Assembly: GCA_964470965.1 (NCBI GenBank)
Contig: CAYYIS010000025.1
Span: 1 to 64,000 of the forward strand
Reading direction: 5' to 3'
DNA: 64,000 nucleotides
DNA from: CAYYIS01 sp964470965
GTDB lineage: Bacteria; JAAXHH01; JABIQT01
Both the position numbers and the translations under genes were made by a program. Every line of letters starts with the position of its first letter. Positions within the stretch are counted from its first letter, which is position 1. Shown here in pieces: positions 16,659-25,921 of the stretch. Below the pieces are notes generated by a model. That model saw nothing but the letters and a program-made list of their open reading frames with translations, searched no databases and was not told the origin of the DNA.

Positions 16659-18704
16659 ATGCTGCGTTACAAATGCTTCAGATGGGCTCTCATGGGCACT
16701 TTATTTCTCGCTACACCAAGTTTCGGTCAGGAGCCAGAGTCAGATCCCAGCCCGGAACCACTGAGTCCGAGAAATGCTAATTATACCATGGACGTCAAAT
16801 TAAATCCAGAGAACAAGATAATGACTGGCTCCACTATTCTGGAATGGACAAACATCACGGGGCATGCGGCACCGGATTTACGGTTTCATCTGTATTACAA
16901 TGCCTGGCGCAACAACAAAAGTTCTTTCTTCAAATCGGTCCGTTACGATTCGTTTAACTGGTCTCGTTATCGTGACAACGAATGGGCTTACAGCGATGTG
17001 AAGACCATGAGGATAACCTATGGGGATGGCCACGAAATCGACCTGACACCTGAGTTGACTTTTGTCCAGCCTGACGATGGTAACCCGGATGATCGTACTG
17101 TCTTACGGGCTCCCCTGACAAAACCTGTAGAGCCGGGCGGCAAGGTGACCGTGGCCATCGAATGGCAAGCGAAAGTTCCACGGGCCTTCGCGCGTACAGG
17201 CGCTATCGGTGATTATTATTTTGTGGCCCAATGGTTCCCGAAAATCGGTGTGTTCGAAGCCAACGGCACCTGGAGCTGCCATCAATTTATCCAGACCGAA
17301 TTCTATGCGGATTATGGAAATTATGATGTGAGCATGACCGTACCGACCGGCTGGGTGGTGGGCGCTACGGGCTTGGAACAAACTCAGAAGGATAACGGGG
17401 ATGGGACCACTACCCATCGTTATTTTCAGGAGGATGTTCACGATTTTGTGTGGACTGTTAATCGAGATACCCAAGTTTTTACGGCTCGTTTTGAGGATCC
17501 TTCTTTGCCGCCGGTGGACATGCGCCTCTTACTCATGCCTGATCATATCCACCATAAAGATCGGTATTTCGAGGCCACACGGGCTGCACTCAAATATTAT
17601 GGTACCTGGTTCGGCGCTTATCCTTACGGCCACATTACCGTGGTCGATCCGGCCTATCAATCCCGTTCCGGCGGCATGGAATATCCCACCCTGTTTACCG
17701 GTGGCACACGGTGGCTGTCCCCGCCGGAAACGTTGTCGCCGGAAGGCGTGACCGTTCATGAAGCCGGTCACCAGTTCTGGTATGGCATTATCGGCAATGA
17801 TGAATTCGAAGATGCGTGGATGGATGAGGGATTCAATACCTACTCTACCACCCGCACGATGGAAACCGCTTATCCTGAACGGGTTTTGACCAAGCGCTAT
17901 TTTGAGGGGTTCATTCCCATCGTTTTCAGCAGTGTGGTGGGGCGGGCTTCAAGGACGGGCGGTGCGGACAGTTTTGGCGGTTTTTATTCCAACCTTAAAA
18001 GAGACGCCATGGCTTCTCCATCCTGGCGCCAGGGGCCGAATGCGTACGGGCTCAATTCCTATACCAAGCCAGGTTTGATGCTTCGCACGTTGGAGAATTA
18101 TCTGGGATGGGAGGTTTTCCAGAAGGTGATGTCCACCTATTTCGATCGATGGAAGTTCAAACATCCCAGGCCCGCTGACTTTTTCGCCGTTGTTGATGAA
18201 GTCAGCGGCCAGGATATGGGCTGGTATTTTGAACAGATCTTTTTCTCTTCCAATGTTTTCGATTATGGCGTGGGCACAGTAAATTCCAAACCCGTGGCAG
18301 AGACCAAAGGCTATCTCAAAAAAGGGGCTGAGCTGGTTTTTGAAAACCCAGCGGGAAAGGATTCGGAAGATGGAGAAGATGGGAAACAGTTTCGCTCAAC
18401 TGTCTTTGTAAATCGATGGGGAGAAGGCGTCTTTCCTGTTGAGATACAGATTACGTTTGCGGACGGATCCCAGGCGATCGAGCAGTGGCCTGGTCGGGAA
18501 CGCTGGACCCGTTATGATTATACCAGATCATCCCGGATAGAGAGGGTCGTAATAGACCCCGAACATAAGCTGACGCTGGACATCAACTACACTAATAACA
18601 GTTGGGTTAAAGAATCTTCAGCGCCCATAGCAGCCGGGAAATGGGCTGCGAAGTGGATGATCTGGGTACAGAGTGTCATGGAATACTTGAGTTTCTTTTC
18701 CTGA
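16659..18704 (+). CDS. M1-family zinc metallopeptidase, secreted
   Basis: 681 aa from ATG 16659, set by AAGGAGG 5 bases upstream; the upstream extension to 16566 has no signal. A Sec signal peptide covers about residues 1-26 (LMGTLFLATPSFG-QE). Gluzincin motif HEAGH at 367-371 and third zinc ligand Glu390 (WMDEGFNTYS). The substrate-binding GxMEN equivalent reads GGMEYPT upstream. The beta-sandwich N-terminal domain matches the aminopeptidase N fold, and the C-terminal ~100 residues are a beta domain. Role: aminopeptidase digestion in the periplasm or outside. It lies 24 bases before a polytopic membrane gene, probably one operon. Confidence 0.92.
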   Translation: MLRYKCFRWALMGTLFLATPSFGQEPESDPSPEPLSPRNANYTMDVKLNPENKIMTGSTILEWTNITGHAAPDLRFHLYYNAWRNNKSSFFKSVRYDSFNWSRYRDNEWAYSDVKTMRITYGDGHEIDLTPELTFVQPDDGNPDDRTVLRAPLTKPVEPGGKVTVAIEWQAKVPRAFARTGAIGDYYFVAQWFPKIGVFEANGTWSCHQFIQTEFYADYGNYDVSMTVPTGWVVGATGLEQTQKDNGDGTTTHRYFQEDVHDFVWTVNRDTQVFTARFEDPSLPPVDMRLLLMPDHIHHKDRYFEATRAALKYYGTWFGAYPYGHITVVDPAYQSRSGGMEYPTLFTGGTRWLSPPETLSPEGVTVHEAGHQFWYGIIGNDEFEDAWMDEGFNTYSTTRTMETAYPERVLTKRYFEGFIPIVFSSVVGRASRTGGADSFGGFYSNLKRDAMASPSWRQGPNAYGLNSYTKPGLMLRTLENYLGWEVFQKVMSTYFDRWKFKHPRPADFFAVVDEVSGQDMGWYFEQIFFSSNVFDYGVGTVNSKPVAETKGYLKKGAELVFENPAGKDSEDGEDGKQFRSTVFVNRWGEGVFPVEIQITFADGSQAIEQWPGRERWTRYDYTRSSRIERVVIDPEHKLTLDINYTNNSWVKESSAPIAAGKWAAKWMIWVQSVMEYLSFFS

Positions 18705-18728
18705 GACCATTGAACCGAGGATAACGCG

Positions 18729-19751
18729 ATGAAAATGTTTACCTGTATAATGGACGGCTTAAGGCGTGTAAACAGCGCCAAGCGGTATATTCTTGTGGTC
18801 TATTTGATGAACGTATTGCTAGCATTGGGATTGGCTGTCAGCCTGGGTGGTTCCATCAAGGACAGTTTGGGGTCCAGTATGGCTGCTGAACGCCTGCGGG
18901 ACGGGTTCGATGGGTTCTGGTACAGCAATTATTCTGCCCAGGCCCGGGATTTGGCCGCCACATTTGATCCCAGCGTCGTGGGGGTTGGCGCGATCTTCAA
19001 CAGTCTGGACGCTTTTCTTCAGGGAAACTTGTTGGATATGGAATTCAGCATCGTGGCTGTCGGTATATTTTACCTGCTTTTATGGACATTTTTCTCGGCT
19101 GCATTTATCACAGTATATATTCACAGGGACGCGGCTTCCGGTTCCCATGCGTTTTTCCAGCAGGGTGCAGAATTCTTCTGGCGGTTTCTCCAACTGGCAG
19201 CAATGGCGGGTGTAATTTACTACCTGTTATTTCAGTATATTATGCCATGGCTGTCGGATCAATTCACAGATTTGACTCGGCAGATAGTAGATGAACGCGT
19301 GGTGTTCGGTTATGTATTGATCAAATACCTGGTTCTTTGGCTTCTGGTACTTGGCGTTAATTTAATCTTCGACTACAGCAAAATAATCACCGTATGGCAA
19401 GATCGTAAATTTGTTCTGACCGTACCGTGGCACGCTGCGCGGTTTGTCGGTAAACACCTTGCGAGCACCACAGGGTTGTACCTCTGCCTGGGGCTGGCGG
19501 GAATCGTTTTGATGCTTTTTTACTGGCTCATCGTGCCCGGCGCTAACCTATCCTCATGGGTTGCGGTTACGGGTGTTTTTTTACTCGGGCAACTTTACAT
19601 ACTCAGCCGCATCTGGATGCGCTGCCTGTTCTATGCCGGCCAGACCACCTATTATGAATCGGTATGCGCAGGTCTGGACACGGAACAGGATGCCGAAGAG
19701 GTGGCTACTGTCGTCCCTGACCATGTAGAGGGTGAGGAGCAAGCCGGATAA
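18729..19751 (+). CDS. Polytopic inner-membrane protein, unknown
   Basis: 340 aa, start preceded by GAGG. Hydrophobic segments near 20-42, 100-125, 150-172, 188-215, 252-272 and 276-298 (six by eye), with a large extracytoplasmic loop between 1 and 2 (residues 45-95). The tail is acidic (DTEQDAEEV). No recognised catalytic motif. Located immediately after the M1 peptidase, it may be a helper or an independent membrane protein of unknown function. Similar peptidase-membrane-protein pairs occur in Bacteroidota/Latescibacterota-type genomes (family impression). Confidence 0.75.
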   Translation: MKMFTCIMDGLRRVNSAKRYILVVYLMNVLLALGLAVSLGGSIKDSLGSSMAAERLRDGFDGFWYSNYSAQARDLAATFDPSVVGVGAIFNSLDAFLQGNLLDMEFSIVAVGIFYLLLWTFFSAAFITVYIHRDAASGSHAFFQQGAEFFWRFLQLAAMAGVIYYLLFQYIMPWLSDQFTDLTRQIVDERVVFGYVLIKYLVLWLLVLGVNLIFDYSKIITVWQDRKFVLTVPWHAARFVGKHLASTTGLYLCLGLAGIVLMLFYWLIVPGANLSSWVAVTGVFLLGQLYILSRIWMRCLFYAGQTTYYESVCAGLDTEQDAEEVATVVPDHVEGEEQAG

Positions 19752-20250
19752 TTCCGCATCGTGGCCTGCCGGGCTGGCCCAATCGCTCAACACGTTCAGG
19801 AAATGTTCGATCTCGCATTGGTTGTCATAGGGGGATGTGTCGATTCACGTTGGCTCACGGTCTCTGGCTCGCCCCGATGTTTTGTTAGGTGCCCTTTGCG
19901 TAACGTGACGACGTGTCCAGCGAACGCTCAGTCCTATTTATTCCGCGGAATAAATAGATCGGGAGATAGAAGGTTGTTAATCGGTGTTGGACCGTCCAAA
20001 GGCGAGACGGAAGGGTACCCCATCAGGGGCATCTGTTTCTACTCACCGTCTGTGAGTCTGTAGGCGTGCGCACGTATGTGCTCAAGATTTACATTACCTA
20101 CATTTCCGAGATTTGTTACGTACCCCATGCGTTGACACGTCCAGATTCCGGAAAAGCACGCCAATATGGGGTTCCCATGGAACAGAGACCCGTCCCATGA
20201 TTCGGACGTGTGGCTGGCAAGAATAAGCCGCTTTAAATTTTCAAGGACTC
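19752..20250. other. Intergenic region containing a 24-bp palindrome
   Basis: 499 bases between the membrane protein and the ornithine cyclodeaminase homologue. It contains a perfect 24-bp palindrome (separate entry). No gene supported. Confidence 0.35.
19934..19957. promoter_or_regulatory. Perfect 24-bp palindrome (possible operator)
   Basis: CTATTTATTCCG followed by its exact reverse complement CGGAATAAATAG, with no spacer. A 12+12 perfect dyad by chance is very rare. It lies 294 bases upstream of the ornithine-cyclodeaminase gene and 183 bases after the membrane-protein stop. Zero-spacing dyads are typical of dimeric repressor sites; it makes a poor RNA hairpin because there is no loop, and no T-tract follows. 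Confidence 0.5.
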
Positions 20251-21228
20251 ATGCCGCGTATTCTCTCTCAAAACGATGTTGTTTCCCTACTGACGATACC
20301 GGATGTGATACAAGCCGTAGAATCAGGATTTAAGGCTTGTGCAAGTGGTGATTTCAACGTCCCGGTCCGCCTGCCTGTCGACGTCCCTGATCGTGAGGCA
20401 GTGGTTCTTTTTATGCCTGCTTACTTACCTCAGACAGGTACGCTGGGGGCCAAGATCGTATCCGTGTTTCCGGGTAACTCAGATCGTAAGCTGCCTGTAA
20501 TTATGGGCGTTTATCTGGTACATGATGCGGATTCAGGGCAGCTGCTAGCCATCATGGATGCAACGTATATTACCGGCATCCGGACGGCCGCCGCATCTGC
20601 CGTTGCAACGAAACATTTGGCACGTCGGGATGCGGGCGTGCTCGGGGTGTTGGGCGCGGGTGTCCAGGCTCGATTTCATGTACAAGCGATCAGTACGATC
20701 CTGGATATCCAGGAAATAGTCGTCTATAACCGAACCAGGGAAAACGGCACGGAATTTGTCGAGATGCTTCGGGAAAAATACCCCCGTGTACATCAGGTTC
20801 AGACGGCGGAAGCATGTGTCCAACAGTCAGGAGTCATAGCCACCTGTACCAGGACTTCAACACCATTGTTCGAGAAAACAGCTATTCAGCCGGGCACCCA
20901 TATAAATGCGGTCGGTGCCTATACACCCGACATGCGGGAGCTGAGCACGGATACCATCTGTGGATCGAAGATTATTGTGGACACGTATGAAGGGGCAATG
21001 GCTGAGGCCGGAGATCTGCTTATCCCGATAAAACAGGGCCATTTCTCTCAGGAGGAGATTTACGCGGATTTATGTGAGGTGATAACCCAATCAGCCAGGG
21101 GCCGTACTTCGGAAGAGGAAATAACCGTTTTCAAATCCGTAGGATTTGCCATGGAGGATGCCGTGACAGCCCGTCTGGCGTATGAACGGGCTCTGGAACG
21201 AAATGTAGGTGTAGACGTCGATCTATAG
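20251..21228 (+). CDS. Ornithine cyclodeaminase/mu-crystallin family protein
   Basis: 325 aa. The start MPRILSQNDVVSLL is typical. The N-terminal substrate domain includes GTLGAKIVSVFPGN and LLAIMDATYITGIRTAAASA. The Rossmann motif VLGAGVQARFH (about 135-145) and YNRT follow. A conserved Asp in GAYTPDMREL (about 228) matches the catalytic Asp of ornithine cyclodeaminase. Family members deaminate ornithine or reduce or oxidise related imino/amino acids (alanine dehydrogenase, ketimine reductase). No arginine/proline genes adjoin, so the substrate is open. Cytoplasmic. Confidence 0.9.
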   Translation: MPRILSQNDVVSLLTIPDVIQAVESGFKACASGDFNVPVRLPVDVPDREAVVLFMPAYLPQTGTLGAKIVSVFPGNSDRKLPVIMGVYLVHDADSGQLLAIMDATYITGIRTAAASAVATKHLARRDAGVLGVLGAGVQARFHVQAISTILDIQEIVVYNRTRENGTEFVEMLREKYPRVHQVQTAEACVQQSGVIATCTRTSTPLFEKTAIQPGTHINAVGAYTPDMRELSTDTICGSKIIVDTYEGAMAEAGDLLIPIKQGHFSQEEIYADLCEVITQSARGRTSEEEITVFKSVGFAMEDAVTARLAYERALERNVGVDVDL

Positions 21229-21294
21229 ATTACAAACCCATGCAATAGAGTTTAGCCATGAATCGCCCCTGATCCCTGGAGCCGTAACCTATGG

Positions 21295-21933
21295 CTAGTT
21301 AGCCTTAGTCATCCCGTATTGGTTAATTTGGGCGTTGGTCATCCAGTGGACACTGTCCGGAGCGGCCGCGTTGACAGCAAACCAGTAAAAATCGCTAGAA
21401 ATACCCATCTCGGCATAATAAGTAATAAAAGGTTGGTGAAGGTCACTGGTCGTAGGTAACTCACTTCCTACGTATAGACCGGATTCCCAGGAATGTACCC
21501 CTATATACCCTCCGGATTCCAGGGTGCGTATGGTCCCGCTGAGGAAGATATCTGTACCTCCCGATGCTACAAGGCCCCCGGCTGGAATGGTGGTGGAGAA
21601 AGCATTGCTTCTTATGGTGCGACCGATGGCAAACGAAGCATCCGCATCCTTCGTACCTCCCACATTCTGCAGGATGATTGTATTGATACCTGAATTGAGG
21701 GCGAGCAATGCATTAAAACTATCCGGCGATGAGGAGGTGATAAGGCCGGAAATGGTGATATTGGTCCCACTGGCGGAGAATGTCGCATCCCCCTCATCAT
21801 AGTCCGGTATCTGAAACGTGCTTGACGGCTGCGAGGCAAACGGATTGACGTCGTTGGAGTTTCCCTTGTCACAGGCCCCGACCACTATGATCAAACTTAA
21901 ACAAGCGACACATATAAAAGAAGAAGAAGACAT
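21295..21933 (-). CDS. ClpP-like (COG3904-type) periplasmic lipoprotein
   Basis: 212 aa from ATG 21933, preceded by AGGAG. Signal peptide with lipobox VVGAC (Cys21). The C-terminal 130 residues follow the pattern of the COG3904 predicted periplasmic proteins related to ClpP/crotonase: AIGRTIRSNAFSTTIPAGG, LVASGGTDIFLSG, GGYIGVHSW, HQPFITYYAEMGI and VHWMTNAQINQYGM. By alignment with those proteins Ser124 (VAS) and His147 (GVHSW) match the likely catalytic pair of the ClpP-like fold. Possible serine protease or peptide-binding lipoprotein on the outer membrane; function of the family is poorly known. Alone, convergent with the cyclodeaminase gene. Confidence 0.75.
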   Translation of the reverse strand: MSSSSFICVACLSLIIVVGACDKGNSNDVNPFASQPSSTFQIPDYDEGDATFSASGTNITISGLITSSSPDSFNALLALNSGINTIILQNVGGTKDADASFAIGRTIRSNAFSTTIPAGGLVASGGTDIFLSGTIRTLESGGYIGVHSWESGLYVGSELPTTSDLHQPFITYYAEMGISSDFYWFAVNAAAPDSVHWMTNAQINQYGMTKAN

Positions 21934-22452
21934 GTTGAACTCCTGCCTTGAGGTACAGGATCGAAAAAATTCACTTGTGGCGTAACCTATATTAATACCA
22001 CACATATTCTTTGCTGTCAGCAGATTTCTTCCGTTATTCCTTTTTTATTGATGCAGAAACGGTTCTTTAAATTGTGGGGTGAAAAATATCAAAATATCGT
22101 GGAAGCCCGGGCACCCCTTGGTTTGGCAGTCGAGAAGAGATCACAATCCCCCGCTGTCTATTCTGGTGGAGCATCAGCCTGCGACTCCGCTGTATCACAC
22201 CCTGATGAGGCGGCCGCGATAACATGATCCCGTGCACATAAAGGCATTGACAGATATTTGCGTTCTGTGCACTAAAGACCATATCACATCAGTTGAGACG
22301 AGAATCGATGTTTCAGTGGCCTCCTTTGATTGGGACAAAAGGCGGCATCCCACGGTATCAATCGGGACATCTTTTGTCTCCTATACGGCATTGAGGCTCG
22401 CTCGGTAGATTGGGCGTTGCCTCCAATGTTCGCTAAAATTGGTGGTCTGCCC
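21934..22452. other. Intergenic, no gene seen
   Basis: Upstream region of the ClpP-like lipoprotein (minus) and of the oligopeptide-binding protein (plus). A plus-strand frame near 22080-22220 is free of stops for short stretches but unrecognised. TTGACA near 22246 may be part of a promoter toward the plus-strand gene. Confidence 0.3.
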
Positions 22453-24111
22453 ATGAGAATGGCAATGCCCTATGACATCGTTTTGTGCCTGACCGCCTTG
22501 TGTCTGGTTCTACCCGCTGCTCTGCAGGCCCAGGCGGTGCATAATACGGTAGGTAGAATCATGCCGAAAGATGCGGCCGCTCTCGATGAGCAGGTGTTCC
22601 GATACCTTGTGGTGGAACCGGCCACGCTTGATGCCAACATCGCTAATTACAAGGCCCAGAGCGGGATTTTGCCCTTTGAAGGATTGACGTTGATTAATTC
22701 CGACCAGGAGCTCCTGCCAGCTGCGGCAGACCGATGGGAAGTGTCCGAGGACCAGTTGAAATGGACGTTTTATCTGCGTGAAGGGGCGAGGTGGAGTGAT
22801 GGACGCCCCGTCACGGCCCATGATTTCGAATACACCTACAAACGCGGTCTCGATCCTCAAAACGGAAATGTTTATGCCTTTATGAACTATCCCATCAAGG
22901 GTGCCAGGGCGTTCAATATCGGCGAGGTTACCGATCCAGGTACGGTCCTCATTACGGCCCTGGATGATTTGACTCTGATCATAGAAACAGAAGTTCCCTG
23001 TCCGTATTTGCCCTACATCACAACCTGGCGAGGATCCGGCGCCGTTCCCAGATGGAAAGTGGAAAAATATGGAGTGAATTGGACCGAACCGGGAAACATC
23101 GCCACGAATTCCTCATTTGTTTTAAACCGTTGGGATGTCGGTGATTCATTTGAGTTTGGTTTGAATCGGTACTATAACGGTCCCCACAAGGCGTACCTCG
23201 AACGGATCGTCGGTCGGTTTATCGGCGCTGAATCCCCCGCGGGGTACCTGGCTTATGAAAATGATGAAGTGGATTATCAAGCGGTAACATCCATGGATGT
23301 AGCTTCCATCCGCAACAACCCCGAGTTGGGGAGTGAACTCCGCCTCGCCCATGCCTTCTGGACAGAGTTTATATTTTTTGATACGACCAAACCACCATTC
23401 AATAACCTGAAGGTGCGCCAAGCGATCAGCCATGCCATAGACAGGGAGGCCTTGTGCCGTACCGTGCTGCAGAATACTGCGACACCGGCACATTCCATGC
23501 TGCCGCCCGGTTATCCTGCCTATGCCGACAATCAGCTTGCCCCGATCCAGCGTTACGATCCGGTTTTGGCGAAGAAATTGCTGAAGGAAGCAGGATACCC
23601 GAACGGACGGGGTTTTTCACGGCAGGAATTTGTACTTGGACGCCCTCAACACAGGCAGGTGGCGGAAGCCATACAACAGATGCTCAAATCCACGCTGAAT
23701 ATAGACCTGAATATCCGGCTGAAAGACTATTCAGGTTACATTGATGCCATGTATCAGTGGCAGCTGCCCATGAGCCTGAACGGATTTTCATCCGATTACT
23801 ACGATCCGAGCAGCATGTTGACCATGGTGTGGCGCAGTCGGCCTAAAGGTGCCGGGAGGCAATCGTGGCAGCACCAGGAATTCGATCGTTTGGTGGATGA
23901 AGCGGGCAGGGAAATGGATCAGGAAGAACGCCTCGGTATGTACGTTGACGCCCAGAGGATACTCACCGAGGATGCGGGCGGCGTGTTCCTTTTCTACCGG
24001 AAGCAAGCCTACCTGCGGAAACCGTGGCTCAAGGGTATCAAAGAAAATTCTCTGGGTGAATATCCCTTCTGGAATCACATAGATATCTATATGGGTGGCA
24101 ACAAGCCCTGA
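22453..24111 (+). CDS. Oligopeptide/dipeptide ABC transporter substrate-binding protein (SBP_bac_5)
   Basis: 552 aa from ATG 22453. Signal peptide of about 25 residues (LCLTALCLVLPAALQAQA). Family hallmarks: LNSDQELLPAAADRWEVSED with WTFYLREGARWSDG and VTAHDFEYTYKRGLDP (residues 100-140), the domain II segment FNNLKVRQAISHAIDRE, and the C-terminal WLKGI. Binds peptides or other oligomers in the periplasm. No lipobox, unlike the paralogue at 44409-46115. No permease or ATPase genes nearby, so it must use components encoded elsewhere or act alone. Close paralogue of that second protein. Confidence 0.92.
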   Translation: MRMAMPYDIVLCLTALCLVLPAALQAQAVHNTVGRIMPKDAAALDEQVFRYLVVEPATLDANIANYKAQSGILPFEGLTLINSDQELLPAAADRWEVSEDQLKWTFYLREGARWSDGRPVTAHDFEYTYKRGLDPQNGNVYAFMNYPIKGARAFNIGEVTDPGTVLITALDDLTLIIETEVPCPYLPYITTWRGSGAVPRWKVEKYGVNWTEPGNIATNSSFVLNRWDVGDSFEFGLNRYYNGPHKAYLERIVGRFIGAESPAGYLAYENDEVDYQAVTSMDVASIRNNPELGSELRLAHAFWTEFIFFDTTKPPFNNLKVRQAISHAIDREALCRTVLQNTATPAHSMLPPGYPAYADNQLAPIQRYDPVLAKKLLKEAGYPNGRGFSRQEFVLGRPQHRQVAEAIQQMLKSTLNIDLNIRLKDYSGYIDAMYQWQLPMSLNGFSSDYYDPSSMLTMVWRSRPKGAGRQSWQHQEFDRLVDEAGREMDQEERLGMYVDAQRILTEDAGGVFLFYRKQAYLRKPWLKGIKENSLGEYPFWNHIDIYMGGNKP

Positions 24112-24747
24112 AGCGATACCGTCTAACACGTTGACTGCGTTTACGTGTAACATAACCTTTTGTCACTGCATTACCGAAAATGGGAGGCAACATGAAAGGT
24201 GTTCCTTAGTGTGTATCCTGCCAGCCATTAGTTTGGCGGGCAGCAACGCCTTCAGCCTGGCTGTAAACCCGTGAGGCTTCGCCGCATTGTTTATCCGGCA
24301 AGGTGCCTTGGCAAACATGTACACCTTCCGTGCCAGCTGTCGGGCTGTGGGTGGTGCCCGTGGTTCTGGGCGGGGATCCATGATGTCAGGTGTACAGACT
24401 ACCTTCTCCTTCGGTCTGACACTAATGACAATAGGTTAAGGGGCGAGTGGCGGCCTAGTCTGGCAGCACCGTGCCGGGGATGGCCTCCTGGTGCCCGGTG
24501 CTTTGAACCCCTTCTACCAGCCGGCATCGATAACGGGGCACAACGCTACGAGGCCATATGGACCGGTACCAACGCAGTAGACACCAGCGTGTCCAGCGGC
24601 TTGTACCTGCACCACATCACCAACGGCAGCGGTTAAATGGATACTTAAAGGATGAAACGGTTGAAAAAGAGTGTATTGCCTGGAGGCAACACGTCAGGAT
24701 GCCGGTTCCTGGATGTTTGGGCGGTCAAAATAGGAGGATCTAATATC
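24112..24747 (+). pseudogene. Remnant of a secreted protein with a FlgD-like C-terminal domain
   Basis: After GGGAGG and ATG 24192 the frame breaks at once; in the adjacent frame a signal-like stretch reads SLVCILPAISLAGSNAFSLA. The middle (24340-24540) shows no intact frame. Near 24545-24636 the frame reads YEAIWTGTNAVDTSVSSGLY then LHHITNGSG, matching the FlgD-Ig/T9SS-like tail WDGxNxxGxxVSSGxYxY. Only the ends survive. It shows that the organism makes, or once made, exported proteins with FlgD-like C-terminal domains. Confidence 0.5.
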
Positions 24748-24993
24748 ATGATTTCAATAGAGTCACTGACGACTTTTTTCGGTTGGTGCGCTATCATCAA
24801 TATCGGGATGATTTTGATGATAGTGCTGATCTGGAGTGTCTTTCAAGAGGATATTGCACGCATCCATGCGAAGATTTTTGGGGTCACCGCCGAAGAAACG
24901 AAGGTGACATTTTTCCGGGTTATTCAGCAATATCGACTGGCGCTCGCGGTACTGAACCTTGTTCCATACATTGTCCTGAAGATCATGGCCTGA
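24748..24993 (+). CDS. DUF6868-type small membrane protein
   Basis: 81 aa, ATG 24748 with AGGAGG 9 bases upstream. The first hydrophobic segment is at about 5-30 (FFGWCAIINIGMILMIVLIW) and the second at about 60-78 (LALAVLNLVPYIVL). The IHAKIFGVTAEE segment between them, the FFGWCxxIN start and the NLVPY end match the DUF6868 family (my recognition). Two-helix inner-membrane protein of unknown function. The upstream frame to 24652 lies in the pseudogene and is not expected to be translated. Confidence 0.78.
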   Translation: MISIESLTTFFGWCAIINIGMILMIVLIWSVFQEDIARIHAKIFGVTAEETKVTFFRVIQQYRLALAVLNLVPYIVLKIMA

Positions 24994-25081
24994 ATGAAAT
25001 TCAAATCAGGTCCACATCCGGAAACAGTTAAGGTGACAGGCGAGTCCGGGGCGGCTCCCTTGTGCTCAATCTGGGACCGGC

Positions 25082-25100
25082 GGCACGCTTTCCGCGTGCC
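25082..25100 (-). terminator. Possible terminator hairpin downstream of NTF2-like copy 1
   Basis: GGCACGC - TTTCC - GCGTGCC: 7-bp GC-rich stem with a 5-nt loop, 74 bases past the stop of the 25175-25717 gene on the minus strand. No clear T-tract follows, so it may act as a 3' end stabiliser rather than a strict intrinsic terminator. Confidence 0.4.
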
Positions 25101-25174
25101 CCTTCCGCCAAAATCACCCACTTCTAAACATTGGATTCTTACATTCCGTAAAGCGCTTTCCCGCTATCCCTGAA

Positions 25175-25717
25175 TCACTTTGCGGCGGACGCAGCCGCGA
25201 TGTGACCCATCATCCCGCCTACATCCATGAATTCGACTATCCGTGTGATTTTACCGCCTTCTAATTCAAGGTTGGCATACCACCATGGTTCAGCCACAAC
25301 GCCGGACTCGGTGTGCGTGCCCTTCCAGTGCACATACATCCGTACGGAACCATCGGGTTCCGAAGTAAATTCATCCAGTCCCGGTAGATAGTAGGTTTCT
25401 TGCATACTAATATCATCGAAACCGTCGTTGTATCCCTGCAGCAATGCCCGCCACTCGTCCTTTGTACCGCCATCCAGGTCCGATCCGTAAACAGGGGAAG
25501 TCCATTTTACACTGTCGGCAACCAGCGCGCTCGCTGTTTCCATGTCCTCGTCCATGAAGGCCTTGTACATGGCTTCCACGACAGTCTTGTTTGCTACGTA
25601 CTCCGGGGCCTCACTAAGGTTAGCGGCTGACTGTGCTTCCTCCGGTGCGTTCTGAGACAGGGCCAGGTAAACGACGAGGGCCCCGATGATCAATCCAATA
25701 ACGATACCTTTTCCCAT
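25175..25717 (-). CDS. Membrane-anchored NTF2/SnoaL-like protein, copy 1 (type A)
   Basis: 180 aa. The N-terminal membrane segment (IVIGLIIGALVVYLALSQ, residues 5-22) has no cleavage site, so it is probably a signal anchor with an extracytoplasmic domain. The rest (about 35-175) is an NTF2-like cone: VVEAMYKAFMDEDMETASAL, ADSVKWTSP, GGTKDEWRALLQGYNDGFDD, SVRMYVHWKGTH, KITRIVEFMDVGG. SnoaL-like proteins are cyclases, isomerases or binding proteins; no catalytic set can be fixed. The last of five tandem copies. The sequence is closest to copy 2. Confidence 0.85.
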   Translation of the reverse strand: MGKGIVIGLIIGALVVYLALSQNAPEEAQSAANLSEAPEYVANKTVVEAMYKAFMDEDMETASALVADSVKWTSPVYGSDLDGGTKDEWRALLQGYNDGFDDISMQETYYLPGLDEFTSEPDGSVRMYVHWKGTHTESGVVAEPWWYANLELEGGKITRIVEFMDVGGMMGHIAAASAAK

Positions 25718-25921
25718 GAGTGTGCTCCTCTAGATAAATGTGGTGGATAAAACACGAATATTAACTGTAGTATTGAGTGACTAAAACCGTATGCTAAGGA
25801 ATTTGACCGCCGGCCGCAGGCACCTCTGCACGGCAGCCTGCCCCTTCCGCCAAAATCACCTGTTGCCTGTCAAAAAAACGGATTCTAATGTACCCCAAAG
25901 GACTGTTCCCCGGTCCCAGAA

